A DNA stretch of 64,000 bases from Pseudomonas purpurea (lineage in GTDB: Bacteria; Pseudomonadota; Gammaproteobacteria; Pseudomonadales; Pseudomonadaceae). Positions 20,501-27,692 of this stretch are shown one piece after another (within the stretch, counting starts at the first letter, position 1; each line of letters opens with the position of its first letter). The notes under the pieces were generated by a model. That model did no database searches, was not told the origin of the DNA, and saw only the letters and a list, made by a program, of their open reading frames with translations. The stretch lies in NCBI RefSeq assembly GCF_039908635.1, contig NZ_CP150918.1:2475001-2539000 (forward strand), in the 5' to 3' direction. Made by a program: the position numbers and the translations under genes.

Positions 20501-22094
20501 GGTGGAGCAAGGTGTGCTGCAAGTGGGTGACCGCAGCAATCCGACCACGTTCGGCGGTCAGGTCACCGTGGCCAATGGCGCCGGTTTGAGCGGCAACGGC
20601 AGCGTCGGTTCGCTGACCAACCATGGTCTGGTGCAATCCGGTGCCTCGGCTGGCACGCTCAGTGTGGCGGGTAACTTCAACAACGCCGCGGACGGTGTGC
20701 TCGACCTGACGGTGACATCGCCAACGAGTACCGCGCTCGCGGTCGGCGGCACGGCAACCCTGGGGGGCGGGCTGCAAGTGCACACCCTGGTGCCTTACAC
20801 CGGTGACAAGACGTACTCGCTGATTACCGCCGGCGGCGGGGTCAACGGCACGTTCAGCGCCATCAGCCTGCCGAACCTGGCGTTCCTCAACACGGCGCTG
20901 GTGTACAGCGCCAATCAGGTCGGGCTGAGCGTCACCCGCAATCAGACGACATTCGCCCAGGTGGCCAACACCCCTAACCAGGGCGGTGTCGCCGGAGCAT
21001 TGGATGCTTATGTGGGGGATGACGATGATGACGCCGAAGCGCTGAATTACCAGATCCTCAATCTGGACCAGGCTTCCGCCCGTTCAGCGTTCGACAGCCT
21101 GTCGGGGGAAATCCACGCCAGTACCGTCAGTGCGATGCTTGAAGACTCCCGGTACGTACGCGATGCGCTCAACGACCGTATGCGTCAACCGGGTTGCAGC
21201 GCCCAGGACGATCCACGGCGCACGCTGGCCTCCAGCGAAAACCGCTTGAGCAGCGAAGGTTGCCAGGGAGAAATGGTTGGCTGGATGCGCGTTCTTGGTG
21301 GCTGGGGTGACATGGACGGCGATGGCAATGCGGCCAAGCTGGACCGCAACCTGTCCGGTTTCATGCTCGGTACCGACCGTCAGCTCGACGAACAATGGCG
21401 CGCCGGTGCGGCCGTGGGTTACACCCGCAGCGACCTGAGCGTGGACCAGCGTCGGTCCGATGCCTCGGTGAATACCACGCACCTGGCGGCGTACGTCAAC
21501 TCGCAGTTCGATGCGGTGGCGGTGCGTCTGGGCGCGGCGTACAGCTGGCACAAGATCGAAACCAAACGAGACGTCAGCGTCGGCAGCTACAACGATCGCC
21601 TGAAAGCCGATTACGACGCGCAAAGCGCGCAGGTGTTCGGTGAAGTCGGTTACGCACTGGAAACTGCCGGTGTGGCGCTGGAACCTTTCGTCGGTCTGTC
21701 TTACGTCAACTATGACAGTGACACCGGCAAGGAGAAGGGTGGGGCCGCTCGCTTGAAAACCGATGCCAGCCAGGACGTTACTTTCTCCACGGTCGGCCTG
21801 CGCGCCGGTAAGCGCATCACCTTGTCCAACGGCTCGCAGATCACCCCACGCGCAGCACTGGGCTGGCGCCATGCCTACGGCGATACCCAACCCGATGCCG
21901 ACTTGACCTTCATTGACAGCGGCACCTCATTTACCACCCAGGGTGTACCGATCGCCAAGGACAGCGCACTGGTCGAGGCCGGTCTGGACTACCAGATCAG
22001 CCCCGCCGGCAAGCTGGGTATCGGTTACTCCGGCCAGTTGTCCCACGACAACAAGGACCACGCCATGACCATCAGTTTCAGCCTCGGTTTCTGA
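11556..22094 (+). CDS. Giant PATR-repeat autotransporter (type Va), about 3512 aa
   Basis: Surface protein that would be secreted by its own C-terminal barrel. Start: GTG 11556, 6 bases after AAGGAG (the TTG at 11550 touches the ribosome site). Residues 1-38 are a signal peptide (cut after QALA). The passenger contains about 24 copies of the autotransporter-associated beta-strand repeat (form G-GLIKNG-ANLTLNGANTY-GGT), mostly 86 aa (258 bp) each, from about nt 12757 to 20560. Three copies of a non-repeat block with FWDG...GTW...TNWT lie at nt 16161, 18342 and 19911. An acidic DDDDD stretch follows, then the beta-barrel from about residue 3242 (GWMRVLGGWGDMDG) to the terminal Phe (MTISFSLGF). 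It has only four cysteines. A single gene, with a promoter region upstream and a terminator downstream. Expected to form a very long beta-helix for adhesion or biofilm; the ligand is unknown. Confidence 0.93.
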   Translation: MGKRQVMDVVGHISPLSMAVRLGLAGLLLGLASPQALAACSPASPAAGGTVTCTGVPTLPLLLNTFSSSVDDLTVNVASGAGINAVLGGSALNLIGNNITLNNAGTIDPAFAGLITLLSNGVVIGNAAASTVNVSNAGTGVLRGSSGVLSLNLTTLDGMALNINNGVGGTTNISNSGTIDSSALLGLTLTGSDAPVVAVFGGSQVSMVNAGSIVGRVAFETSAGGNSFINTSAISGSVSMGANSTNTFTAVTGSSISAGGGSGSSLGGLIGIDLTFAPTGQIDGGAGGSNNLILQNPIGVGGGTSGVGSASSANYINFNNLRVDSGTWTLQGALVSGSATLNGGVSLFNNNATFGSGVLTVNGGILQASNAGLNLSNLITLGSSGGTLQGANGVTLSGVISGSGGLTKNGTGQLTLSAANTYGGNTTINSGSVLLGNNLAFSTGTVTFGGAGTLSAPGTVTLNNLITLNNNMTTTGTGSLTLAGQISGSGGINKSGSGSLTLSGNNTGYTGTTNLNTGTLTVGNNNALGTGALIVNGGANLDTTGVVSLANNVTLNANLSTVGSNALTLSGVISGAGGLLKNGSADLTVTGNNTYLGPTSLNGGKLLVGSNTALGTAALNTAAGTTLDATTGVTLANNVSMAADLTLGGSQALALTGSLTGAGGVIKNGSAALTLSGNNGYLGTTSLNAGSLIVGSNTALSLGSLSAADNTTLDANATVALSNALNLAGNLNLGGSADLTLSGVIGGNGGLTKNGAANLILSGANTFLAGTALNAGTLTVNNNAALGSGALTVGGAATLANSAGIAVANDVVLNADLTLAGTNALTLGGVISGASQLIKNGAQNLTLNGANTFQGGTTLNAGTLTLGNAAALGTGALTVAGASSLDSGSALTVNNAVNLNANLTVAGTNALTLGGVVGGAGGLIKAGSSSLTLTGNNTYQGTTALNGGSLIVGSNTALGTGALNAAAGTTLDASTAVTLGNSVNLGGNLTLAGTSALTLGGVVNGVGGLIKNGSADLILNGANGYLGNTALNVGKLIVGNNSALGSGALNAAAGTTLDANTAVTLSNLVNLAGALTVGGTADLTLAGLVNGAGSLVKNGAANLILTGANGFLGGTTLNAGTLTVGNGAALGSSALTVGGAATLDSTTAVTLNNGVALNADLTVGGTNGLTLSGVISGTGQLIKDGAANLTLDGINTFQGGTALNAGTLTLGNGSALGTGALTVGGAATLDNSAAFTLGNALALNADLSVAGNSGLTLSGVISGSGALIKNGLDNLTLSGTNTFTGALNVVSGSVSTASTGAFGNTSGANISASASLNIGANGNLAGLTGSGGVLIGAGNTLSVGGASTTSTFDGDISGSGSLTKVGTGTFNLTGINGITGNTVINGGTFNLSGSLGSSTVAVNTGATLTGTGSLLGAVSINSGGHLALSSISTLSAGSLVMSSTGNMDVSLGAPSTTSLLNVGGNVTLDGLLNVTDAGGFGTGVYRLINYTGSLLDLGLDIGSIPVGFSLGDLQVQTSIGNQINLVVAASNPNIRFWDGSQTTPNGTVDGGTGTWNLGSTNWTSANGTLNQTWASDYAVFQGTAGTVTVDGTQAFTGMQFVTDGYNLVTGAAGQLTAVNGTGGNAAIRVDPGSTATLGVGINGSGTLAKLDSGTLVLNGANSYTGGTSLNGGTLVVGSNTALGTGLLTAAAGTTLDSNTAVTLGNAVNLAGNLTVAGSNALTLNGAIGGTGGLIKTGAASLTLGGNNTYLGPTALNAGGLILAANTALGSGALNAANGTTLDASSAVSISNVLNLAGSLGIGGTANLTLGGAINGAGSLTKNGAANLILNAANGYLGGTTLNAGTLTVGNAAALGLGNVTVAGASTLDSNAGLTLGNNVALNANLAVGGSNALTLGGVLSGTGALTKNGSANLTLNGVNTFQGGTTLTAGTLTLGSAAALGTGALTVGGASTLDSTSALSLVNGLNVNAALSVAGSNNLTLSGVVASTGTLTKNGAADLTLSGANTFGGLFNVLGGSLTTLGGSALGNNAGVNLATGTQLNLGGSASIASLTGSGTALIGAGNTLSIGGNNLGSTFDGVLTGTGLLNKLGTGTLNLTGNSTLTGDTSVNGGTLNLSGSLASTNVAVNSGGTLTGTGSLGGAVTVANGGHLALSSGNTLSVGSLVLAPSANLDVGLGVPVSGGGTSLLNVGGNLTLDGTLNVSDIGGFGSGVYRLINYTGALTDNGLVVGTVPGSVVPGDLQVQTAVSNQVNVLVTAPNTTVQFWDGGQLVGNGAIDGGTGTWGSGTTNWTNVDGTLNQAWGNSFAVFQGAAGTVTVNGAQSITGLQFVTNGYNVVSGSSGTLTAVNGGTGNTAIRVDPGVTATLDVAINGTGTLAKLDSGTLVLNGANGYTGGTALNGGSLVVGNNSALGSGVLTAANGTTLDSNNAVSLSNAAVLNGALNVAGSNALTLGGVVSGTGSLIKNGAASLTLNGVNTYQGGTQLNGGQLILGNNAAIGSAALSVGGNAQLDSPVALQLANAFNLGAQLTLAGSQDLTLSGVVSGTGSLVKNGSGVLVLSGANTYSGGTILNGGSTSGNTSSLQGAIFNNASLTFAQNSNGTYSGNLTGTGTLIKSGSGDLLLTGTNALTGATNVQAGGLLVNGSLGSTSVNVASGAKLGGSGQIAGAVQLSNGASLTAGGAATPLSVGALSLASGSTLDFTLGQASSSTTVVNVAGNLTLDGTLNITQGDAFGTGIYQLFRYGGSLTDNGLSYGTLPGGVLPASLFLQTAVANQVNLLVQNTPGEVQFWNGGKTNADGTISGGSGTWGPGTNWTDPNGTQSQGTNNQFAVFGGQGGTVTVVGNQGFTGLQFLDSGYTLVAGSGGSLSPTNAADGTLAAVRVNAGVTAQIDAPLVGSGGIEKLDAGTLLLTGANTYSGGTTISGGTLAGNTTSLQGRFLNNARMLFAQNTDGRFNGVINGSGSLVKQGAGLLLITGNQPFSGTVSVEQGVLQVGDRSNPTTFGGQVTVANGAGLSGNGSVGSLTNHGLVQSGASAGTLSVAGNFNNAADGVLDLTVTSPTSTALAVGGTATLGGGLQVHTLVPYTGDKTYSLITAGGGVNGTFSAISLPNLAFLNTALVYSANQVGLSVTRNQTTFAQVANTPNQGGVAGALDAYVGDDDDDAEALNYQILNLDQASARSAFDSLSGEIHASTVSAMLEDSRYVRDALNDRMRQPGCSAQDDPRRTLASSENRLSSEGCQGEMVGWMRVLGGWGDMDGDGNAAKLDRNLSGFMLGTDRQLDEQWRAGAAVGYTRSDLSVDQRRSDASVNTTHLAAYVNSQFDAVAVRLGAAYSWHKIETKRDVSVGSYNDRLKADYDAQSAQVFGEVGYALETAGVALEPFVGLSYVNYDSDTGKEKGGAARLKTDASQDVTFSTVGLRAGKRITLSNGSQITPRAALGWRHAYGDTQPDADLTFIDSGTSFTTQGVPIAKDSALVEAGLDYQISPAGKLGIGYSGQLSHDNKDHAMTISFSLGF

Positions 22095-22111
22095 TTCTGC
22101 CGAGGACTGAC

Positions 22112-22138
22112 CGCCGCCCTTCAGGGCGGCTTTTTTTT
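22112..22138 (+). terminator. Intrinsic terminator of the autotransporter gene
   Basis: CGCCGCCCT-TCA-GGGCGGC followed by eight T, 18 bp after the stop codon. Confidence 0.9.
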
Positions 22139-22175
22139 GCTGCTACAGTTGTTTTTTTGATGGAACTTGACGGCC

Positions 22176-22535
22176 ATGGACCTGCATCACCATCTGCTGT
22201 ACCTCGAAGCACGGCTTCAGGAGCCGGCAACACGGGCTGACGCCCAGGCGCTATCGCAACTGATTGCCGATGACTTTCTTGAGTTCGGGGCCAGTGGCAA
22301 TGCCTGGAGCAAAACGGACGTCGTCCAGCGCCTGCCTGACGAGCCGTTTACCGAGCGCACCATCAGCGACTTTTCGGCCCGGCTCTTGTCCGAGTCCGTC
22401 GCACTGGTGACCTACCGTTCCCGGCGTGCGGCAGCCATCGGACAGTCGGAACAGGTGTCTTTGCGCAGCTCGGTCTGGCGCAAGCAAAAGGAGCAGTGGC
22501 AAATGGTCTTTCACCAAGGCACGCCGCAATCGTAA
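22176..22535 (+). CDS. NTF2-like (SnoaL/DUF4440-type) protein
   Basis: 119 aa, a small alpha+beta protein with the DUF4440/NTF2-like order: an N-terminal helix pair with LIADDFLEFGASG, then strands VALVTYRSRR and SSVWRKQKEQWQMVFHQGT at the end. Many such proteins are uncharacterised; no catalytic residues can be assigned. Start: ATG 22176; the in-frame TTG 22167 is three codons earlier. It precedes selD by 95 bp but has no evident link to selenium. Confidence 0.75.
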   Translation: MDLHHHLLYLEARLQEPATRADAQALSQLIADDFLEFGASGNAWSKTDVVQRLPDEPFTERTISDFSARLLSESVALVTYRSRRAAAIGQSEQVSLRSSVWRKQKEQWQMVFHQGTPQS

Positions 22536-22630
22536 ATCGCCCCCAAACACCGGACGCGGGGCGCCGATGAGTGCCGGCAGGCTCGAGCGCTCTGCTAGAA
22601 TCGCCCCCTTGACTTGACGAGGTGCACCCC

Positions 22631-23665
22631 ATGAGCGAGCCGATTCGCCTGACCCAGTACAGCCACGGCGCCGGTTGCGGCTGTAAGATTTCCCCGCAGG
22701 TGCTGGAAGTGATTCTGGCCGGTAGCGGCGCGCAGAACCTGGACCCGAAACTCTGGGTCGGCAACGCCTCGCGCGATGATGCGGCGGTGTATGCCATCGA
22801 CGACGAACGCGGCGTGGTCTCGACCACCGATTTCTTCATGCCGATCGTCGACGATCCGTTTGATTTCGGCCGCATCGCGGCCACCAACGCCATCAGCGAC
22901 ATTTACGCCATGGGTGGCGATCCGCTGATGGCGATTGCAATCCTTGGCTGGCCGGTCAACGTGCTGGCGCCGGAGATTGCCCGGGAAGTGATTCGGGGCG
23001 GCCGCTCGGTGTGTGACGAGGCCGGTATCCCGCTGGCCGGTGGGCATTCGATTGACGCCCCCGAGCCGATCTTCGGCCTGGCGGTGACCGGCCTGGTGCA
23101 AAAGCGCCACATGAAACGCAATGACACCGCCACCGTCGGGTGCCTGTTGTACCTGACCAAACCCCTGGGCATCGGCATCCTCACGACGGCCGAGAAGAAA
23201 GGCAAACTGCGTGACAGCGACGTGGGCCTGGCCCGTGACTGGATGTGCACCCTGAACAAACCCGGCAGTCGTTTCGGCAAACTGGACGGGGTGACCGCCA
23301 TGACCGACGTCACCGGGTTCGGGTTGTTGGGGCACCTGGTGGAAATGGCCGATGGCAGCGGGGTGACTGCGCGCATCCACTATGACCGCGTGCCACGCCT
23401 GCCAGGCGTTGAATATTACCTGGACCAGGGCTGCGTCCCCGGTGGCACCTTGCGTAACTTTGACAGCTACGCCGACAAGCTCGGTCGCGTGCAGGAACTG
23501 CACAAGCGGGTATTGTGCGATCCACAGACCAGCGGCGGCTTGCTGATTGCCGTCACGCCGCAAGGCAACGAAGCGTTCCTGGCGATGGCCGCCGAACTGG
23601 GGCTCGACCTGGCGCCGATCGGTGAACTGATCGAGCGACAGAGCAACGCGGTAGAGGTGATCTGA
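22631..23665 (+). CDS. selD: Selenide, water dikinase (selenophosphate synthetase)
   Basis: 344 aa. Makes monoselenophosphate from selenide and ATP, the selenium donor for selenocysteine and 2-selenouridine. The catalytic pair is visible in [10 protein letters not shown] (C16 and K19, equivalent to E. coli C17 and K20); the nucleophile is cysteine, not selenocysteine. The Mg/ATP motifs DDAAVY, STTDFF and GGHSID and the C-terminal DPQTSGGLL are all present. ATG 22631 is chosen over the GTG three codons upstream. The stop overlaps the selU start by one base (TGATG), so the two are translationally coupled. Confidence 0.97.
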   Translation: MSEPIRLTQYSHGAGCGCKISPQVLEVILAGSGAQNLDPKLWVGNASRDDAAVYAIDDERGVVSTTDFFMPIVDDPFDFGRIAATNAISDIYAMGGDPLMAIAILGWPVNVLAPEIAREVIRGGRSVCDEAGIPLAGGHSIDAPEPIFGLAVTGLVQKRHMKRNDTATVGCLLYLTKPLGIGILTTAEKKGKLRDSDVGLARDWMCTLNKPGSRFGKLDGVTAMTDVTGFGLLGHLVEMADGSGVTARIHYDRVPRLPGVEYYLDQGCVPGGTLRNFDSYADKLGRVQELHKRVLCDPQTSGGLLIAVTPQGNEAFLAMAAELGLDLAPIGELIERQSNAVEVI

Positions 23666-24768
23666 TGCCTGTCGACATCACCGACTATCGCGACATTTTC
23701 CTCACCGACCGACCGATGATGGACACCCGTGCGCCGGTGGAATTCAGCAAGGGTTCGTTCCCCGGCGTGGTCAACCTGCCGCTGATGAATGACAACGATC
23801 GTGAACAGATAGGCACCTGTTTCAAGCAACACGGCCAGCAGGCGGCGATTGCCCTGGGGCAACGGTTGGTGTCCGGTGAAGTAAAGGACCAACGTGTCCA
23901 AGCCTGGATGGAGTTTGTTCAGGCTCATCCCGATGGCTACTTGTATTGCTTCCGCGGCGGTCTGCGCTCACAGATCGTGCAGCAATGGATCAAGGAAGAG
24001 GCAGGAATCGACTATCCACGTATCGGTGGTGGATACAAGGCGATGCGTACGTTTTTGCTGGACACCGTCGATCAAGCGGTTGATCAGTGCGACTTCGTCC
24101 TCTTGGGCGGCATGACCGGAACCGGCAAGACTGAAGTGCTCGCGCAGTTGACCAATGGCCTCGATCTAGAGGGGCACGCCAATCATCGTGGTTCCAGTTT
24201 CGGCAAACGCGCGACAGGGCAACCGACCAACATCGACTTCGAAAATCGTCTGGCGGTGGATGTGTTGAAAAAGCGCGCCGGTGGCATCGTGCAATTCGTG
24301 CTGGAAGACGAAAGTCGCATGGTCGGTAGCTGTGCCTTGCCGTTGCCTCTGTACCAGGGCATGCAGGGTTTTCCGATGGTCTGGCTGGAAGACAGTGTCG
24401 AAGGACGGGTTGAGCGGATTTTGCAGGATTACGTGATCAACCTGCACGCCGAGTTTGTCGAGCTGTATGGCGAACAGGGCTTCTTGCTGTATGCGGAGCG
24501 TTTGATCTCCAGCCTGAACAATATTCACCGGCGTCTAGGTGGCGAGCGTCACCAGCGGATGCTCTTGCAGATGGAATACGCGCTGGCGGAGCAGGCACGA
24601 ACTGGTTCGGTTGAGCTTTTTCGGGACTGGATCGAAGGGTTGCTGAGCGAGTACTACGACCCGATGTACGCCTTCCAGCGTGAGAAGAAAGGCGTCCGCA
24701 TCGAATTCGCCGGGGAGCAGGCTGCCGTGCTCGAGTACTTGCGTGAGCGCAGCAGCCAGCGGGGCTGA
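23665..24768 (+). CDS. selU: tRNA 2-selenouridine synthase
   Basis: 367 aa (MnmH/YbbB). Converts 2-thiouridine at wobble position 34 of tRNA Lys/Glu/Gln to 2-selenouridine through a geranylated intermediate, using selenophosphate. The N-terminal rhodanese domain has [10 protein letters not shown] with catalytic C95 (E. coli C97). The P-loop [10 protein letters not shown] starts at about residue 147. Overlaps selD by one base. No selA/selB or tRNA-Sec is present in this window, so here the pair serves tRNA modification at least. Confidence 0.96.
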   Translation: MPVDITDYRDIFLTDRPMMDTRAPVEFSKGSFPGVVNLPLMNDNDREQIGTCFKQHGQQAAIALGQRLVSGEVKDQRVQAWMEFVQAHPDGYLYCFRGGLRSQIVQQWIKEEAGIDYPRIGGGYKAMRTFLLDTVDQAVDQCDFVLLGGMTGTGKTEVLAQLTNGLDLEGHANHRGSSFGKRATGQPTNIDFENRLAVDVLKKRAGGIVQFVLEDESRMVGSCALPLPLYQGMQGFPMVWLEDSVEGRVERILQDYVINLHAEFVELYGEQGFLLYAERLISSLNNIHRRLGGERHQRMLLQMEYALAEQARTGSVELFRDWIEGLLSEYYDPMYAFQREKKGVRIEFAGEQAAVLEYLRERSSQRG

Positions 24769-24771
24769 GGG

Positions 24772-25824
24772 TTAAAGCAGGGCGGCGGCGATCAGCCCGC
24801 TGATCACGCCGATCAGCATGGTCAGCAGGGCAACGGTCACCAGCACCCGGGTGTCGAAATCCTTGCGCAGCATCAGCAGCGACGGCAGGCTGATGCTCGG
24901 CAGGGTCATCAGCAAGGCCACGGCCGGTGCGGTACCCATGCCCAGCGCCATCATGGTCTGCACGATCGGGATTTCAGCAGCGGTAGGAATCACGAACAAC
25001 GTGCCGACGATGGCCAGCGGCACCAGCCACAGCAGGCTGTTGGCCATGGCACCGTCAACGTGCGGAAACAGCCAGACCCGAGCCGCCCCCAGCACCAGAA
25101 CGGCCAGCACGTAAATCGGGATGGTGTTCCAGAACAACTGCCACAAGGTGCGCGCCCAGCGAGTGAGGAACGGCTCGCTGTCGACGTTGCTGGCGGCGGT
25201 CACGGCGTTCAGCGCGGCTTCCGGCAGTTGCTCGGGGCGCGCGACGCGTTGGGCCACCCACGACACCCCCAGCACCAGCACAATCCCGGCGACCAGACGC
25301 AATGCGGTGAACCCCCAGCCGAGCACGAAGCCCATGAACACCAGTGTCGCGGGGTTGAGCACCGGGTTGCCGATCCAGAAGGCCAGCGCTGCGCCCACCG
25401 AGACGTTCTGCCGACGCATGCCTGCCGCAACCGGCGCTGCGCAGCAGGAACACATCATCCCCGGCAGGGCGAACAGCCCGCCGCGCAGGGTCGAGGCGAA
25501 ACCGGCGCGACCGAACAGCCGCAACAGCCAGTCGCGAGGGATCAGCACTTGCAGCAGCGAGCCGAGGATGACCGCCAGCACGGCGGCTTTCCAGATGGCC
25601 AGGAAGTACACCTTGGCGTACGCCAGGGCGGCGGCCAGCGGAGCGCTTTGTTCATCGTTGAGAATCGAGGCGCCAATGCTGTGATTTTCGGCGGCGACAA
25701 ACACCTTGAGGTAGTAGGGCGACCACTTGACGTAGTACAGGCCCACGCAGGCGACCAGCAGGAAGAGGGCGGGTTTCCACCAGAACGACCAGCCCCGTTG
25801 AGGGGCGGCGAATGAGTTGGGCAT
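24772..25824 (-). CDS. DUF318/ArsP-type permease
   Basis: 350 aa, about nine membrane spans. The cysteine-rich motif GMMCSCCAAPVAAGMRRQ and GNPVLNPATLVFMGFVLGW are the signatures of the DUF318 permease family (PF03773), which includes ArsP organoarsenical exporters and copper/zinc efflux relatives. The substrate cannot be decided. Start set at ATG 25824; the frame extends to 25908 without a strong ribosome site at either place. Convergent with selU, with 3 bp between stops. Confidence 0.85.
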   Translation of the reverse strand: MPNSFAAPQRGWSFWWKPALFLLVACVGLYYVKWSPYYLKVFVAAENHSIGASILNDEQSAPLAAALAYAKVYFLAIWKAAVLAVILGSLLQVLIPRDWLLRLFGRAGFASTLRGGLFALPGMMCSCCAAPVAAGMRRQNVSVGAALAFWIGNPVLNPATLVFMGFVLGWGFTALRLVAGIVLVLGVSWVAQRVARPEQLPEAALNAVTAASNVDSEPFLTRWARTLWQLFWNTIPIYVLAVLVLGAARVWLFPHVDGAMANSLLWLVPLAIVGTLFVIPTAAEIPIVQTMMALGMGTAPAVALLMTLPSISLPSLLMLRKDFDTRVLVTVALLTMLIGVISGLIAAALL

Positions 25825-25917
25825 GGAGAGGTTCCGGGCAGTCAGGACAGATGCGGCATCATACCCCAGCACGGTTTCATCCATGGCCTCGATGGCGTGT
25901 GGGCGCAAGTCACTCGA

Positions 25918-26592
25918 TTATGTCGGACATGTCTGCTGGCCGTTATCCAGCCCTTGCTTGTAGCTGTGGCTGAGCAGGGTGGCCTTGCCGTTGTGCCAGG
26001 TCAGTGTCAGCACAAACAAGGTGTCGAAATCGCTGGATTTCCAGTCGTCGGTGATCGTGCGTTTTTCGCCGAGGGCTTCTTCGGCCACTTTGTTGATCAG
26101 TTCCGGCAGGTAACCGTGGGACCAGGCCGTATAGATGGTGGCGTTGTGGTACTTGTCGTGCATCAACTCGTCGGCCAGGGCGCTGGTGTCGTTGGCCGAG
26201 AATTCGATGTTCACCGGCAGGCCGAGCTTGATGGCACTGGGGCTGATGGTCATCAGGGGGCGAATGTAGCTGTAGGAGTTGTCGAACTCGCCCTCTTCAA
26301 CATTGCGTGTCGGGTTGGCGGCGAAGACATAATTGGCCTTGCCGAACTTGTCCGGCAACAGTGTCGCCAGGTCGATGGCACGGTTCAGGCCCTGGCAGTT
26401 CAATTGACCCAGGCCACCGGCAGGTTTTTCCGCGTGGCGCAGGAACACCAGGGTTTGCGTGCCGTCAGCCGGCTGGGCGCGGCTTTCGCTCGATTCCAGC
26501 GACAGGAGCAGGCCACCCACCATCAGCATCGACGGCACGAACATGTAGCTGCGGTGCTTCAAGCGTTTGGCGAGGTTCAGCAGGTTGGTCAT
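25918..26592 (-). CDS. Histidine phosphatase superfamily protein, exported or membrane-anchored
   Basis: 224 aa from ATG 26592 (26613 is an alternative). Residues about 15-40 are a hydrophobic signal or anchor segment. The catalytic motif appears as FLRHAEKP, the RHxxK form of the RHG signature. The later SHGYLPELI carries the second catalytic His. Phosphatase acting in the periplasm is likely; the substrate is unknown. Same strand as the permease gene, 93 bp upstream of it. Confidence 0.75.
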   Translation of the reverse strand: MTNLLNLAKRLKHRSYMFVPSMLMVGGLLLSLESSESRAQPADGTQTLVFLRHAEKPAGGLGQLNCQGLNRAIDLATLLPDKFGKANYVFAANPTRNVEEGEFDNSYSYIRPLMTISPSAIKLGLPVNIEFSANDTSALADELMHDKYHNATIYTAWSHGYLPELINKVAEEALGEKRTITDDWKSSDFDTLFVLTLTWHNGKATLLSHSYKQGLDNGQQTCPT

Positions 26593-26918
26593 TGAATAGT
26601 CGATCTTCAGCACATTCGATTAAGGCTGACACACCTTTGCACCACGAGCGCCCTGCATCGGGTGGGTTTCCTTGTCATTGAAGCGGTCCGTCTCCCCAAA
26701 GGGCATTGCTCAGAGTCCCGTGACGCACTTTGGTTCGATGAGGGCCGGTGCGTGGCACTTTATCTGCTGTTGTGTCAGGGCTGGGCGCAGGTTAACCACA
26801 GGATGTTTCGGATTTAAGAATCCTGTGCCCGTGCAGTGCTTATAATCACGGCGCCCGACTGCCAGGCTCCAGTGGCCATGGCACTGTCTCACCCTTGAAT
26901 TGTCACCGGATGTTGACC
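26593..26918. other. Divergent intergenic region (phosphatase / GST)
   Basis: 326 bp without a gene. It contains an inverted repeat (CACAGGAT at 26797-26804, ATCCTGTG at 26820-26827, loop 15) and a perfect TATAAT at 26841-26846 suitable as the -10 box of the GST gene; no good -35 box is seen. Confidence 0.55.
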
Positions 26919-27617
26919 ATGACCGATCTTCGCGACTTCCCGATTACCCGAAAATGGCCCGCGCAGTTCCCTGAATGGCTGCAGCTCTACTCCTTGCCGA
27001 CCCCCAATGGCGTCAAGGTCTCGATCATGCTCGAAGAAACCGGCCTGCCCTACGAGGCGCACCGGGTTGGCTTCGAGACTCAGGATCAGTTCTCGCCCGA
27101 GTTTCTCTCGCTCAACCCCAACAACAAGATTCCGGCAATCATTGACCCTCATGGCCCGGGCGATGAGCCGCTGGCGCTGTTTGAATCCGGGGCGATCCTG
27201 ATTTACCTGGCAGACAAGACCGGCCAGTTGCTGGCCCAGGAATCGGCGGCGCGCTACGAGACGATTCAGTGGCTGATGTTCCAGATGGGCGGTATTGGCC
27301 CGATGTTTGGTCAGTTGGGTTTCTTCAATAAATTTGCCGGCAAGGACTACGAAGACAAACGCCCCCGCGATCGTTATGTCGAGGAGAGCAAACGACTGTT
27401 GGGCGTGCTGGACACTCGCTTGCAAGGACGCAACTGGATCATGGGCGAGCGCTACACCATCGCCGATATCGCGATCTTCCCTTGGGTGCGCAACCTGATC
27501 GGTTTTTACGAAGCCGGGGACCTGGTGGGCATCAACGATTTCCCCAACGTGCTGCGTGTGCTGGAGCGCTTCGTGGCGCGGCCGGCGGTGATTCGGGGGC
27601 TGGAAATTCCCAGGTAG
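26919..27617 (+). CDS. Glutathione S-transferase, YfcG/YghU-like
   Basis: 232 aa. The N-terminal thioredoxin-fold domain shows LYSLPTPNGVKVSIMLEE and NPNNKIPAI with the glutathione-binding FESGAILIYLA. The C-terminal helical domain has GERYTIADIAIFPWV. The TPNG sequence and the missing catalytic Tyr/Ser/Cys in the usual place point to the nu-class type with disulfide reductase activity. ATG 26919 is used; the frame opens at 26895. Confidence 0.9.
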   Translation: MTDLRDFPITRKWPAQFPEWLQLYSLPTPNGVKVSIMLEETGLPYEAHRVGFETQDQFSPEFLSLNPNNKIPAIIDPHGPGDEPLALFESGAILIYLADKTGQLLAQESAARYETIQWLMFQMGGIGPMFGQLGFFNKFAGKDYEDKRPRDRYVEESKRLLGVLDTRLQGRNWIMGERYTIADIAIFPWVRNLIGFYEAGDLVGINDFPNVLRVLERFVARPAVIRGLEIPR

Positions 27618-27692
27618 CGCCTGAAGATTGTGTATCTCGCAGCGCCGTGGGAGGCTTGGCGCCTTTGATTGAGCCAGGCAGGGAGTGGGGCG

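Noticed and set aside
12757..20560. Regular 258-bp repeats as a possible CRISPR or satellite array
   Set aside because: They are coding repeats in one frame, of PATR type; units are far too long and degenerate for CRISPR.
17424..20783. 1119-aa open frame on the minus strand, plus many 80-540 aa minus-strand frames, opposite the autotransporter
   Set aside because: They are produced by the repetitive GC-rich codon pattern of the sense gene (no stop codons in that antisense phase). Composition is Ala/Val/Gly/Gln-His rich, without domains or ribosome sites.
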